DNA of 64,000 nt from Zoogloeaceae bacterium. GTDB taxonomy: Bacteria > Pseudomonadota > Gammaproteobacteria > Burkholderiales > Rhodocyclaceae. Shown here piece after piece: positions 1 to 8,459 of this stretch (positions are counted from its first letter, which is position 1; the number at the start of each line of letters is the position of its first letter). Below the pieces are notes generated by a model that was not told the origin of the DNA, did not search any database, and saw only the letters and a program-made list of their open reading frames with translations. The stretch covers positions 243,501-307,500 of the forward strand of contig JACKLZ010000004.1 of assembly GCA_024235675.1 (NCBI GenBank). The letters run 5' to 3'. Made by a program: the position numbers and the translations under genes.

Positions 1-448
1 TTGCCCGAGCGCATCAATCAGTTGCAGGACGGCATGAAGTCGCTCGAAAAAAGAGCTGGCCCGTCTCAAATCCAAACTCGCCGCCAGCGCCGGTGCCGAT
101 CTGGCCAGCCAGGCGGTCGACATCAAGGGTGCCAAGGTGCTGGCCGTGAGCCTCGACGGTGCGGACGTGAAAGCGTTGCGCGAGACCATGGACAAGCTCA
201 AGGACAAACTGGGCTCGGCGGCCATCGTGCTGGCCTCGGCAGACGACGGCAAAGTCACGCTGATCGCCGGCGTCACCGCCGACCTCACCGCCAAGGTCAA
301 GGCCGGCGAGCTGGTCAACTTTGTCGCCCAGCAAGTCGGCGGCAAGGGCGGCGGCCGTCCGGACATGGCCCAGGCCGGCGGCACCCAACCCGAAAACCTC
401 CCCGGCGCGCTCATGCGTGTGTCCGAGTGGGTGGGTGAGCGCCTGTAA
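1..448 (+). CDS. alaS: Alanyl-tRNA synthetase, C-terminal end (partial, frameshifted)
   Basis: This is the 3' end of alaS, which charges tRNA-Ala in the cytoplasm. The last 103 codons (from 137) read as the C-Ala domain with the usual glycine-rich stretch (QQVGGKGGGRPDMAQAGG) and the tail ending VGERL. Upstream, codons 1-16 encode LPERINQLQDGMKSLEK in frame 1, while the downstream part is in frame 2. The switch falls in a run of six A at 47-52; removing one A gives a continuous EKELARLKSKL reading typical of the coiled-coil linker. Because alaS is essential, a base-call error in the homopolymer is the simplest explanation; a true +1 frameshift would remove C-Ala. The 5' part of the gene lies outside the window. 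Stop is TAA at 446-448. Confidence 0.9.
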
Positions 449-471
449 TACGCGCACATCCAGCAACACCC

Positions 472-501
472 ACGGGCCGGCACAACCGGCCCGTTTTTTT
501 T
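472..501 (+). terminator. Rho-independent terminator after alaS
   Basis: Perfect 9-bp stem ACGGGCCGG (472-480) and CCGGCCCGT (486-494) around a 5-nt loop, followed by a run of eight T (494-501). It sits 24 nt after the alaS stop and separates it from the threonine aldolase gene. Confidence 0.9.
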
Positions 502-540
502 GGTTCGCGATACGATCGCAGCACAACAACGGAGACAGCC

Positions 541-1587
541 ATGCAACAACATTTCGCCAGCGACAACTACGCCGGCATCTGCCCCGAAGCCACCGCGGCC
601 CTGCTGGAGGCCAACACCGGCCACGCCCCCGCCTATGGTGACGACGACTACACCCGCAAGGTCTCCGACCGCCTGCGCGACATCTTTGAAACCGACTGCG
701 ACGTGTATTTCGTGTTCAACGGCACGGCGGCCAATTCATTGGCGCTGGCCACGCTGTGCCAGTCCTATCACAGCGTGATCTGCCATCAGCTTGCGCACGT
801 GGAAACCGACGAATGCGGCGCGCCGGAGTTCTTTTCCAATGGTGCCAAGCTGCTGACCGTGGCGGGCGAACACGGGCGGCTCACGCCCGAGGCGATCACC
901 GAAGTGGTCACCCGCCGCAGCGATCTGCATTTCCCCAAACCGCGCGGCCTTACGCTGACCCAGACCACCGAAGTCGGCACGCTCTACCAGCCCGGGCAGG
1001 TCGCCGCCGTGGCCGACACCGCCCGCCGCCTCGGCCTGCGGGTGCACATGGATGGCGCGCGCTTTGCCAATGCCGTGGCGTCACTCGACGTGGCGCCGGC
1101 CGACATCACCTGGCGTGCCGGGGTGGATGTGCTGTGTTTTGGCGGCACCAAGATGGGCCTGCCGGTGGGCGAGGCGGTGGTGTTTTTTGACCGCAAGTTG
1201 TCCGAAGACTTTGCCTGGCGCTGCAAACAGGCCGGCCAGCTGGCGTCCAAGATGCGCTTTTTGTCGGCGCCCTGGCTGGGCATGCTCACCGACGACGTGT
1301 GGCTCAAACACGCCCGCCACGCCAATGCCATGGCGCAGCGGCTGAGCGTGGGGCTGGTCGCGGCGGGCATCGAACTGCTCTTCCCGACCGAGGCCAATGG
1401 CGTTTTCGCACAGCTGCCTGCGACGGTCGAGGCCGGGCTGCGCGCCAAGGGCTGGCGTTTCTACACCTTCATCGGCGCCGGCGGCGCGCGCTTCATGTGC
1501 GGTTGGGACACGCTGCCGGCCACGGTCGACGCCATTCTTGCCGACATCCGCAGCCTCACCGGAGCGGGCGATGCGATTCGACCCTGA
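541..1587 (+). CDS. ltaE: Low-specificity L-threonine aldolase family
   Basis: PLP-dependent fold-type I enzyme of the threonine aldolase / beta-eliminating lyase family, 348 aa, cytoplasmic. It is expected to cleave L-threonine or L-allo-threonine into glycine and acetaldehyde. Visible family features are the N-terminal SDNYAG segment, the FNGTAAN loop near residue 60, the HMDGAR motif with Asp171 that would contact the PLP pyridine nitrogen, and GGTKMG with Lys204 as the Schiff-base lysine. A GGAGA ribosome binding site lies 7-11 nt before the ATG. The gene overlaps the following Nudix gene by 17 nt, suggesting co-translation. Substrate stereospecificity cannot be read from sequence. Confidence 0.9.
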   Translation: MQQHFASDNYAGICPEATAALLEANTGHAPAYGDDDYTRKVSDRLRDIFETDCDVYFVFNGTAANSLALATLCQSYHSVICHQLAHVETDECGAPEFFSNGAKLLTVAGEHGRLTPEAITEVVTRRSDLHFPKPRGLTLTQTTEVGTLYQPGQVAAVADTARRLGLRVHMDGARFANAVASLDVAPADITWRAGVDVLCFGGTKMGLPVGEAVVFFDRKLSEDFAWRCKQAGQLASKMRFLSAPWLGMLTDDVWLKHARHANAMAQRLSVGLVAAGIELLFPTEANGVFAQLPATVEAGLRAKGWRFYTFIGAGGARFMCGWDTLPATVDAILADIRSLTGAGDAIRP

Positions 1588-2077
1588 GCACTGGCGCTAC
1601 TGCCCGCGCTGCGGCAGCGCGCTGGCCGACGCGCATATCGGCGATCTGCCGCGTCGCGTTTGCCCCGACACCGCCTGCGGCTTCGTTGCCTGGGGCAATC
1701 CGGTGCCGGTGGTGTGTGCGCTCATCGAATGCCTCGATCGCGACGGCCACATGCTGCTGGCGCGCAACGCGGCCTGGCCGGAAGGCAAGTTTGCGCTGGT
1801 CACCGGTTTTCTGGAACGCGACGAAGCCCCCGAGATCGCCGTGGCGAGAGAGGTGAAAGAAGAAACCGGCCTCGACGCTCAGGCGGTGCACTGGATCGGC
1901 AACTACGGCTTTGCAGACGCCAACCAGGTGCTGCTGGTCTATCACGTGCAGGCCACCGGCGAGATCACGCTCAATGAAGAGCTTGTGGAGGTGAAGCTGA
2001 TCCCCAAGGACAAGCTGAAAGGCTGGGAGCGGGGGACGGGTTGGGCGGTGATGGACTGGGTGGCGGCTCGCCGCTAG
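1571..2077 (+). CDS. Zinc-ribbon Nudix hydrolase
   Basis: 168-aa Nudix hydrolase with an N-terminal zinc ribbon (Cys11, Cys14, Cys31, Cys36) and a complete Nudix box at about residues 79-101 (GFLERDE ... REVKEETGL), which binds the catalytic divalent metal. The arrangement resembles the small NADH-pyrophosphatase-like group, but it is too short to be full NudC, so the substrate is left open. I start at 1571 because the zinc ribbon begins ten residues later; longer upstream reading is aldolase sequence in another frame. Its TAG stop (2075-2077) is part of the CTAG target site of the adjacent insertion sequence, so the insertion leaves the protein unchanged. Confidence 0.85.
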   Translation: MRFDPEHWRYCPRCGSALADAHIGDLPRRVCPDTACGFVAWGNPVPVVCALIECLDRDGHMLLARNAAWPEGKFALVTGFLERDEAPEIAVAREVKEETGLDAQAVHWIGNYGFADANQVLLVYHVQATGEITLNEELVEVKLIPKDKLKGWERGTGWAVMDWVAARR

Positions 2078-2101
2078 CTGTGATCTCTCTGTAGGTTGTT
2101 C
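2078..2101 (+). repeat. IS481 left terminal inverted repeat
   Basis: CTGTG at 2078-2082, a 9-nt unmatched spacer, then TAGGTTGTTC at 2092-2101. It pairs with 3082-3105 in inverted orientation with identical spacing. Confidence 0.85.
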
Positions 2102-2161
2102 ATTCGGGACGTACCCGTCAGATTGGAGGCGCCAACCAAACCAGTCCTCCGAGGTTCCCGA

Positions 2162-3109
2162 ATGAACACACATAAAAATGCCCGATTAACCGTCCATGGT
2201 CGAGCGCTTCTTGTGAGGCGCGTCGTCGAATATGGTCTGCGCGTGGAAGAGGCGGCACAGGCTGCGGGGGTCAGCACCCGCACGGCTTACAAGTGGCTCA
2301 AGCGCTATCGAGAAGAAGGGCCGGGTGGTTTGCACAACCGCTCTTCACGCCCGCACCGCTGCCCGCATGCGCTGAGTGGCGAACGCCAGCGGATGATCAT
2401 CGAACGACGCAAGAGTCGACAGCCATACCACCAAATTAGTCAGGATCTGGGCGTCGGGCGCAGCACGGTGGGGCGTATCCTGTGCCGCGCAGGGCTCCAC
2501 CGCCTGGCGAACCTTGAGCCGGCCAAGCCGGTGCGGCGCTATGAGTACCCGGCCCCTGGCGGCATGTTGCACCTGGACATCAAGAAACTCGGGCGTTTTC
2601 GTCGCCCCGGGCACCGGGTAACTGGCGATCGTCGGCAAGACTCACCCGGGGCCGGTTGGGAGTACGTTCATGTGGCGATCGATGATCATTCGCGTATCGC
2701 TTTCAGCACCATCTGCCCTGACGAGAGCGGCCGCAGCGCCTGCATCGCGCTGCTTCGAACAGTGCGCTATTACGCCAGCCTTGGCATCCGTTTCCAGCGC
2801 GTACTGACCGACAACGGTGCATGCTACAAGTCCCGAAAGTTCAAGCGCTTATGCCGACGCCTTCGGCTCAGGCACATGCGCACCAAGCCATACACGCCAC
2901 GGACCAACGGGAAAGCCGAACGCTTCATCCAGACAGCCCTGCGCGAATGGGCCTACGCCCGCTCCTACGAATCCTCGCAGCAGCGTGCCGCCCACTTGCC
3001 GATCTGGTTGCATCAGTACAACTGGCACCGGCCACACGCCAGCTTGAAATATCTACCGCCGATCAGCCGGCTACCGAATGCGAACAACCTAGTGGGTTTA
3101 CACAGCTAG
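2162..3109 (+). CDS. IS481-family DDE transposase
   Basis: 315-aa transposase. An N-terminal helix-turn-helix (about residues 20-55, VEEAAQAAGVSTRTAYKWLK) is followed by a second winged-helix-like segment (about 90-112) and an rve integrase core with Asp139 (HLDIKKL), Asp217 (VLTDNGA) and Glu253 (GKAERF). The D-E spacing is 35 residues, as expected for DD35E enzymes. The ATG at 2162 follows CCGAATGAAC without a strong ribosome binding site. The final serine codon and TAG stop are completed by the CTAG target duplication, so the C-terminus depends on the insertion site. Confidence 0.92.
   Translation: MNTHKNARLTVHGRALLVRRVVEYGLRVEEAAQAAGVSTRTAYKWLKRYREEGPGGLHNRSSRPHRCPHALSGERQRMIIERRKSRQPYHQISQDLGVGRSTVGRILCRAGLHRLANLEPAKPVRRYEYPAPGGMLHLDIKKLGRFRRPGHRVTGDRRQDSPGAGWEYVHVAIDDHSRIAFSTICPDESGRSACIALLRTVRYYASLGIRFQRVLTDNGACYKSRKFKRLCRRLRLRHMRTKPYTPRTNGKAERFIQTALREWAYARSYESSQQRAAHLPIWLHQYNWHRPHASLKYLPPISRLPNANNLVGLHS
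3082..3105 (-). repeat. IS481 right terminal inverted repeat
   Basis: Read on the minus strand from 3105: CTGTG, nine unmatched bases, TAGGTTGTTC. It lies inside the 3' end of the transposase gene. Confidence 0.85.
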
Positions 3110-3128
3110 CGGGTGCACCGCGACGGGC

Positions 3129-3923
3129 TTAAATGCGAGTCAGCAGAATGAGGCCCGAGGCGATCAGTGCGGCGCTGGCGCCCAGCGTGACGGCCCGTGC
3201 GCCGGGTAAGACTTTTTCGATGAATACGAAGGCGGTAATCAGCGCCACCCAGACGAGGTTCATCACGCCGGCCACAAACAGCAGCAGCATGAGCGCCCAG
3301 CAGCAGCCGACGCAGTAGGCGCCGTGTTCGAGCCCCATCCTGAGTGCGCCATGGCGGCCATCACGCCAGCGGGTGATGAAGAATTGAAGCGGGTTTCGGC
3401 ATGTGCCCAGACAGGCGGCCTTGAGCGGCGTCAGTTGATAGACTCCGGCCGTGATCAGCGCCAGCGCACCGATTCGGGTGCTGGCGGTGGCCATGTCGGG
3501 CGTCAACAGCGCGGCGTGTTCGAGCGCCGTCTGCAACACCGTGGCGGCCAGGCTGAAGGCGGTCCACACGATGAGATAGCCGGCGACGAAACGCGAGACC
3601 GCCGGCAGGGCCTTGCCGTCCGCGATGTTCTTGCGCACCAGTGCGCCGTACAACAGGATGGCTGGCGCGGCGCTCGGCAGCATCATGGCGGCCATCATGA
3701 TGGACCACATCATGAAGGTGAGGGCAAATGCCCCGGCGCTGGCAGCGCGGGGCACGGGGGCCATGTCCATTGCCGCGTGGTCCATGCCGGAGGCGCGGAG
3801 CCACAGATAGAGCCACGACAGCAGGACGACGGCGCTCAGGCCGCCGACGGCCAGCATCCGGTCCCGACGCAGTGTGGCGTCGCGCCCGTCGCCGGGCGCG
3901 ACGGCGGATTTCAGGCGGTCCAT
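3129..3923 (-). CDS. DUF2182 integral membrane protein (predicted metal-binding)
   Basis: 264-aa inner-membrane protein with about six to seven hydrophobic segments. It has family features of DUF2182: a Met-rich segment (FMMWSIMMAAMMLPSAAP), a conserved CLGTC pair, and a C-terminal HGAYCVGCCWALM motif with a His/Cys cluster that could bind metal. No biochemical function is established for the family as far as I know. Its start overlaps the end of the DUF1326 gene by 13 nt, so the two are very likely one operon and may act together. DUF1326/DUF2182 pairs recur in proteobacteria. Confidence 0.85.
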   Translation of the reverse strand: MDRLKSAVAPGDGRDATLRRDRMLAVGGLSAVVLLSWLYLWLRASGMDHAAMDMAPVPRAASAGAFALTFMMWSIMMAAMMLPSAAPAILLYGALVRKNIADGKALPAVSRFVAGYLIVWTAFSLAATVLQTALEHAALLTPDMATASTRIGALALITAGVYQLTPLKAACLGTCRNPLQFFITRWRDGRHGALRMGLEHGAYCVGCCWALMLLLFVAGVMNLVWVALITAFVFIEKVLPGARAVTLGASAALIASGLILLTRI

Positions 3924-4525
3924 GCGAAGGGCGCAAAGTGCCCGTTACGTGTGCCGCTGGTGTCGGCCCATTCGATCCCGAACACCTTGAAGAGCGAGCG
4001 CGTCGCCTTGGCCAGCCCAAGGCGGCTGTTGACCGGGTGAACGGTGTTCTCCAGGTAGAGCGGCTCGTTGGGGCGGATGCCGCTGGCGACGCCTTCGCAG
4101 GCCTGATCGACAAACTCGCCGGCCTTGACCACGTAGTTCATGCCCTCGATCTCGAAACTGATCGGCCGTCGCTCGACGCCGGCGATGCAGCCCACCAGCG
4201 GCGCGAGATTCGCCATCGGGCCCCCGGCGGCACCGGTGGCGATGGCGCTGATCGCCTCGACCTGCGCATCGGTGGCGCGTTCATCGACAATCAGCCCCAC
4301 CGTCATGTCGCCTTCGGCCATCGCCTTGGGCGAATGCAGCATTACGATGAAGGCCAGTCCATCAAGTTGCAGGCCGTCTTTCTGCCCTTTGTCGATGCGC
4401 ATGGCGATGGCGGCTTTGCAGTCGCCCTCGGTGGGTGCGGCGGTGAGGTTGGATGAGGCGCAGGGGCACAGATACGTGCAATTGCACGTTTCCATGTACT
4501 GGCCTTCGATATGCCAGGTGGCCAT
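3911..4525 (-). CDS. DUF1326 domain protein
   Basis: 204-aa soluble protein of the DUF1326 family. It begins MATWHIEGQYMETCNCTYLC, where the CNC..LCPC cysteines near residues 14-22 are characteristic and suggest metal or redox chemistry. I start at 4525 because GGGAGA lies 6-11 nt upstream; a longer reading to 4570 lacks a good ribosome binding site. It is the first gene of a two-gene operon with the DUF2182 membrane protein. The function is unknown; the cysteine clusters in both partners make a shared metal-related role plausible but unproven. Confidence 0.85.
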   Translation of the reverse strand: MATWHIEGQYMETCNCTYLCPCASSNLTAAPTEGDCKAAIAMRIDKGQKDGLQLDGLAFIVMLHSPKAMAEGDMTVGLIVDERATDAQVEAISAIATGAAGGPMANLAPLVGCIAGVERRPISFEIEGMNYVVKAGEFVDQACEGVASGIRPNEPLYLENTVHPVNSRLGLAKATRSLFKVFGIEWADTSGTRNGHFAPFAWTA

Positions 4526-4975
4526 GGTGTTCTCCCATGATGTGTCGTGCCGATGCCTAGCCGAAGACACTGGCCGTTGATCTGGTCGCAGGAGGGCCGG
4601 CAGGCCTGAACCCGCGGCGGTTCGGCAAGGAAGCCGCGCGGACTCTGGCGAACCGCCAGAGAGGTGCCGAAGATGACCTTTTGAGCATAGTTAGCGAAAC
4701 GGGGCGGAGCAAGCCGTTGTCAGCGGAGCCGGCGCGCATCGATCGAATCGACGGTCGGCAATGTCGGGTTTTGGCCTGTGCGTGGCTGTTTGATTTTGCG
4801 CCGTCATCCCAATGTCTCAAGCGTCTGAGCGACGGCGATACCGGATGCCGTTCAGCTCACCGGGTCGGGCGCAGTCGATTGTGTGGCGTGGCGTCGAAAG
4901 GCATGCGTCGATGCGGTACGCTACGCGCTTGCGTGGGCCGTGTGGTCGGATTTGAACTTGTTTGAGGTGCTTCCG
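4526..4975. other. Intergenic region with one hairpin
   Basis: 450 nt between divergent genes. No convincing coding frame or RNA gene was found. One perfect 8-bp hairpin with a 3-nt loop is present (CTCTGGCG at 4643-4650, CGCCAGAG at 4654-4661), without a following T-run, so it is not a standard terminator. Promoters for both flanking genes must lie here but none stands out. Confidence 0.4.
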
Positions 4976-5320
4976 ATGGTTGTCGAAGTGGGCGAGAAAG
5001 TGCACGTGGTGTATCGGGCCCTGTATGAAAGCGCGATACGTCGCCATTTTCTCGGTGAAGTCGTGGCCGTCGACCGCGGACTGTGCCGGCTTGAGGGTTT
5101 CGCCTTTGTGTATGACGCGAAGGCGACAGTCTTCTTGAAGAGAGCGGAGCGACGCTTCACGATTGTCGACCTTGGTGACAGTGGTTACGTCGTCAACCTG
5201 ATCGAGTCGCGCGTGGATATCGATGCGGTGACCTACAAGTATCTGAGCAATATCGGTCTTGTGGCAACAGACGGAAAATCGTTTGTTTTGAATATCAACG
5301 AGTTCGGCGCCAAGAGCTGA
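4976..5320 (+). CDS. Conserved hypothetical protein, about 114 aa
   Basis: 114-aa soluble protein of unknown function, mostly beta-strand-like by its alternating pattern (EKVHVVYRALYE, HFLGEVVAVDRGLCRLEGFAFV). I recall similar short proteins with the VVEVGEKVHVVYRALYE opening in Azoarcus/Thauera genomes but no assigned role. I choose the ATG at 4976, where the conserved opening begins; upstream residues look like random translation. It stands alone between two intergenic gaps. No signal peptide or membrane segment is visible. Confidence 0.65.
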   Translation: MVVEVGEKVHVVYRALYESAIRRHFLGEVVAVDRGLCRLEGFAFVYDAKATVFLKRAERRFTIVDLGDSGYVVNLIESRVDIDAVTYKYLSNIGLVATDGKSFVLNINEFGAKS

Positions 5321-5444
5321 GCGCTGCTGAGCGCGAGTGCCGTGCGGGCTGGTCGGTGGCGCCGAAAGAATCTCGCGCCTTGGTCGTGTTTGGTTATATT
5401 CTCTAGGCATTTTGTCGTCTCGAATGCTCGAGATCGGGAATCCC

Positions 5445-6257
5445 ATGAACCAGACTGCGCAACCGGGCGTCGACTTTGAGTTGATCGCTGACGACGAATC
5501 CGATCTCTCCGGACTGATTCTCGGCCAGCACATGGCCATTGCCGGTGTGCTGCTCTATTTTGCGAGCTCTGCGCTCAACAAGACCTCGCTGGGCGCCATG
5601 GCGCTGGTCGCCCTGGCGAGTCTCGTGTTCACGCTGCTGGGCGCCATTCGATTGAGCGGCGAGCTGGGCTTCAGCCTGCCCAGGCGTGTGCTGATTCTTC
5701 TTGGTTTCTTTGTGCCGCTGGTCAATCTTGTCGTTTTGCTGGCCCTCAATCGTCGGGTCACGGGTGAGCTGCGCGAAGCCGGCTACCAGGTCGGCTTGTT
5801 GGGTGCCAGGGGCGACGGGGTGCCCAAAGGCTTCTGGCTACGCGTGCTGCTGCTCTTTATCGCGCTGGTCGTGTCGGGCAAGTTTGTCGATTCGTTTGGA
5901 CTCGGCGCGCCCGTCGACGGCACGCCGAATCTCGCTGCTTTGGCCGCCGATTTCAACCGTCAGTCCGAGGTGCCGCGTGTGCTTGACGGTGGTGTGCGAC
6001 TCGATGGCGCGGATGTGTTCGGCGGCGACTTTCGCGTGCGCATGACGTTGCTCAACTTTGCCGGCAATGCGGTGCCGCCAGAGCGCCGTGTAAAAATACG
6101 CGAGGTCGCCGCACAAAACCTCTGCGCACTGCCAGAAAAAGCGCGTGCCGTTTTCATCGCACGGAAGGCCCGATTCATGTACGAGATGCACAACGCACGC
6201 GGTGACATGATTGCGCAGATTCTTGTCACGCTCGATGCATGCAAGGAACGCCACTGA
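5445..6257 (+). CDS. Hypothetical membrane protein
   Basis: 270 aa. An acidic N-terminal stretch is followed by three hydrophobic helices at about residues 25-45, 47-65 and 80-100, a fourth at about 130-150, then a soluble C-terminal domain (about 160-270) likely outside the cytoplasm. I do not recognise the family. The ATG at 5445 follows a weak GGGA; an in-frame ATG seven codons upstream (5424) is an alternative. No operon partner is obvious, although the small cysteine protein follows 67 nt later on the same strand. Confidence 0.6.
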   Translation: MNQTAQPGVDFELIADDESDLSGLILGQHMAIAGVLLYFASSALNKTSLGAMALVALASLVFTLLGAIRLSGELGFSLPRRVLILLGFFVPLVNLVVLLALNRRVTGELREAGYQVGLLGARGDGVPKGFWLRVLLLFIALVVSGKFVDSFGLGAPVDGTPNLAALAADFNRQSEVPRVLDGGVRLDGADVFGGDFRVRMTLLNFAGNAVPPERRVKIREVAAQNLCALPEKARAVFIARKARFMYEMHNARGDMIAQILVTLDACKERH

Positions 6258-6324
6258 TGGCTGCCATGCAAAATCGGTTCGGATAAAATACCTGCGTTCT
6301 GGCCACAACAACCGGAGTTCTGTC

Positions 6325-6537
6325 ATGTCTGCCTGGAGTTGCCCCCATGATCTCAACGGCGTCTGCCAGCGCGTCAAGGGCGCTGTGTGCGAGCCCGGAA
6401 TGCGCGGCTGCGAGCTCGAAGGCAAGGTGCGTTTCGCGCGGGACGAGATGAACCAGCCGCGAAAGCCGTTGAAAGCGAAACCCGACGAAGCCAAGGCGCC
6501 GGCCGTGAAGGCGCCGAAACGGCGGGTGCCGTTTTGA
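6325..6537 (+). CDS. Small cysteine-containing protein, 70 aa
   Basis: 70-aa protein with a Cys/His-rich first half (SCPHDLNGVCQRVKGAVCEPG followed by RGCELEGKVRF) and a lysine/proline-rich tail. Four cysteines and one histidine within 30 residues suggest a small metal site. A GGAG lies 9-12 nt before the ATG, and TAAAAT at about 6285 could be a -10 box. Short proteins with the SCPH....C pattern recur in Rhodocyclales as I recall; no function is known. Confidence 0.6.
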   Translation: MSAWSCPHDLNGVCQRVKGAVCEPGMRGCELEGKVRFARDEMNQPRKPLKAKPDEAKAPAVKAPKRRVPF

Positions 6538-6703
6538 GGTTTTGGGGCGAAAAGTGGCATTGTGCTGTCGTTCGCCGATTCACTTGAGTCGTGGTGAGGC
6601 GTTTGCAGGGCGGGCAATCGTTCTGGACGCATTGCTCAACGCCCGCGCGGCGAAGTAAAGTTCGGCATGGCTACCGTATCGGTGGCACCTCAAAGGGAAA
6701 TCC

Positions 6704-6934
6704 ATGACACTGCCGACCGACTTTGTTCACGAACTGAACTTGCTCATTCAATACGATGCGAGCAATTCGCAGACAGGCTTGAAAGTGCACCATGATGCGG
6801 CCCCCGAGGCGGTCGCAGCGGCGCAGCGTTTGTTCGAGAAGGGTTTGGTGAGCCAGCACGACGGGGGTTACTTGACCAAGCTGGGGAAGGACGTGGCCGA
6901 ACATCTGCAGGTGGTGCGCAACATCCTGGAGTGA
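6704..6934 (+). CDS. TIGR02647 family protein
   Basis: 76-aa small protein matching the TIGR02647 family of gamma/betaproteobacteria. The pattern is ELN.L.QYD, the GLKVHHDA.PE.V.AAQRLF segment, and GLVSQHDGGYLTKLG near the C-terminus. This helical fold with a short turn resembles a winged-helix fragment, but the function is unknown. It is a single gene with an AAGGGA ribosome binding site shortly before the ATG. Confidence 0.75.
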   Translation: MTLPTDFVHELNLLIQYDASNSQTGLKVHHDAAPEAVAAAQRLFEKGLVSQHDGGYLTKLGKDVAEHLQVVRNILE

Positions 6935-7027
6935 GCTCCTTCCGCCTCGGTCCGTGGCGCACCCAGCGTCTTTGATCGTGGCGGGTATTTCAATCAGTGA
7001 GATGATCTGAACCGGCTCAGGCCGGTG

Positions 7028-8341
7028 TCAGTGTGGGCTGAACAAGGCTGCGATGGCCGCCGGATTGGAAGGGAAGTACAGGTGTACGAAGGAGGCGAAT
7101 AGCCGCCCGTCCCGGTAGATGGGTTCGGGGATGCCGTTGTGGCGTTGGGCGATGCTGTGTGCTTGCGGCGTCAGTCGGCAGCGTGCTTGGGCGTGGTGAA
7201 AGCTGTGGCCGCGCACCTCGCCTTCGGGCAGGAGGATGCCGTGCATGCCGAGGTTGACCAGGCGCGTGGCCATGCGCGCCTCGCCGGGTATGAGGCCGAT
7301 CAGTTCGGCGCGATGACCGTCGTGGTCGGTGAGCGCGTCGAGCAGCGCGAGCAGGCCGCCGCATTCAGCGACGATGGGTTTGCCGGCCTGGTGGTGGGCG
7401 TGTACCGCCTGCGTCAGGCTGTAATTACGTTTGAGTACGTCGAGATGAAGCTCGGGGTAGCCGCCGGGCAGGTAGAGGGCGTCGGCCTGCGGCAGGCCAG
7501 CGTCGGTCAGCGGCGAAAAAAAGCGCAGCTTGGCGCCGAGCGTGCGCAGGGTGTCGAGGTTGGCGGGGTAGACAAAGGCGAATGCCGCATCGCGGGCGAT
7601 GGCGATGGTGACGCCTTCGAGCAGGCGTGGCAGCACTGTTGCGTTGGTGGCCGCGAAGGCCATCGGGGCGGGCAGCGGCGGGTTGATCGGGTCGAGGGCA
7701 TCAGCCGCCCGGTCGATGCGCTGCGAGATGTCGGCGATTTCATCGGCATGGATCAGGCCGAGATGGCGCGAAGGCAGCGCCGCCGCTTCGTTTCGCGGCA
7801 GGGCGCCCAGCCAGGCCATGCCGGCGGGCAGGGACTCGCGCAGCATCTCGGCGTGGCCGGGGCTGCCGACGCGGTTGGCGAGCACGCCGTAAAAATTGAG
7901 CGACGGCCGGTAGCTGGCCAGCCCGAGTGCGATGGCGCCAAAGGTTTGCGCCATGGCTGAGCCGTCGATGACGGCCAGCACGGGGATGCCGAGGGTGTCG
8001 GCCAGCGCAGCGCTGGAGGCGATGCCGTCGTGCAGGCCCATTACGCCTTCAATAAGGATCAGATCCGACTCCGCCGCCGCGGCATGAAGCAATTGCCGAC
8101 AGTGGGCTTCGCCACCCATCCACAGGTCGAGCTGATACACCGGATGGCCGCTGGCCTGCGCCAGGATGGTCGGATCGAGGAAATCGGGCCCGGTCTTGAA
8201 CACGCGCACCCGGCGACCCTGGCGCGTGTGCCAGCGGGCCAGCGCAGCGGTGGCGGTGGTTTTGCCCTGGCCGGAGGCCGGAGCGCTGATCAGGAGGGCC
8301 GGGCAGTGGTGGACTACGGCCGGTGAATCTGCAGGCGTCAT
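7028..8341 (-). CDS. cobB: Cobyrinic acid a,c-diamide synthase
   Basis: 437-aa ATP- and glutamine-dependent amidase of cobalamin biosynthesis (CobB/CbiA family), converting cobyrinate or hydrogenobyrinate to the a,c-diamide in the cytoplasm. The N-terminal P-loop is SAPASGQGKTT (about residues 19-29), a dethiobiotin-synthetase-like domain follows, and the C-terminal class I glutamine amidotransferase domain contains the nucleophile cysteine in VAECGGLLALL. I choose the ATG at 8341 because GGAGAGACAC precedes it directly; a TTG at 8371 would extend the protein by ten residues. A cobalamin riboswitch lies about 115 nt upstream. No other cob gene is adjacent within the window. Confidence 0.93.
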   Translation of the reverse strand: MTPADSPAVVHHCPALLISAPASGQGKTTATAALARWHTRQGRRVRVFKTGPDFLDPTILAQASGHPVYQLDLWMGGEAHCRQLLHAAAAESDLILIEGVMGLHDGIASSAALADTLGIPVLAVIDGSAMAQTFGAIALGLASYRPSLNFYGVLANRVGSPGHAEMLRESLPAGMAWLGALPRNEAAALPSRHLGLIHADEIADISQRIDRAADALDPINPPLPAPMAFAATNATVLPRLLEGVTIAIARDAAFAFVYPANLDTLRTLGAKLRFFSPLTDAGLPQADALYLPGGYPELHLDVLKRNYSLTQAVHAHHQAGKPIVAECGGLLALLDALTDHDGHRAELIGLIPGEARMATRLVNLGMHGILLPEGEVRGHSFHHAQARCRLTPQAHSIAQRHNGIPEPIYRDGRLFASFVHLYFPSNPAAIAALFSPH

Positions 8342-8459
8342 GTGTCTCTCCGCACGCTCACCCGCGTGCAAAGTGGATCATTACGACATGCAGAGGATTT
8401 CAGATGGCAGACGCCGGTTGAAGTGCCGGATGCCCGCTGGATCGCCCGCCGCGATGCCG

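Larger units (their letters stand above)
2078..3105 (+). mobile_element. IS481-family insertion sequence, intact
   Basis: A 1028-bp element bounded by CTAG on both sides (2074-2077 and 3106-3109), which I read as the duplicated target. Its ends are imperfect 24-bp inverted repeats with outer block CTGTG, nine unmatched bases, and inner block TAGGTTGTTC. It carries one DDE transposase gene in the plus direction. IS481-family members with CTAG target sites are known. Both copies of CTAG double as stop codons: the left one for the Nudix gene and the right one for the transposase itself. The element looks recent, since open frame, DDE triad and ends are all intact. Confidence 0.9.

Noticed and set aside
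43..60. Programmed ribosomal frameshift in alaS
   Set aside because: The A6 run could allow slippage, but alaS is not known to use it, and a single inserted A in a homopolymer is explained more simply by a base-call error.
4641..4663. Terminator in the 4.5-5.0 kb gap
   Set aside because: The hairpin is perfect but has no T-run and does not directly follow a gene end.
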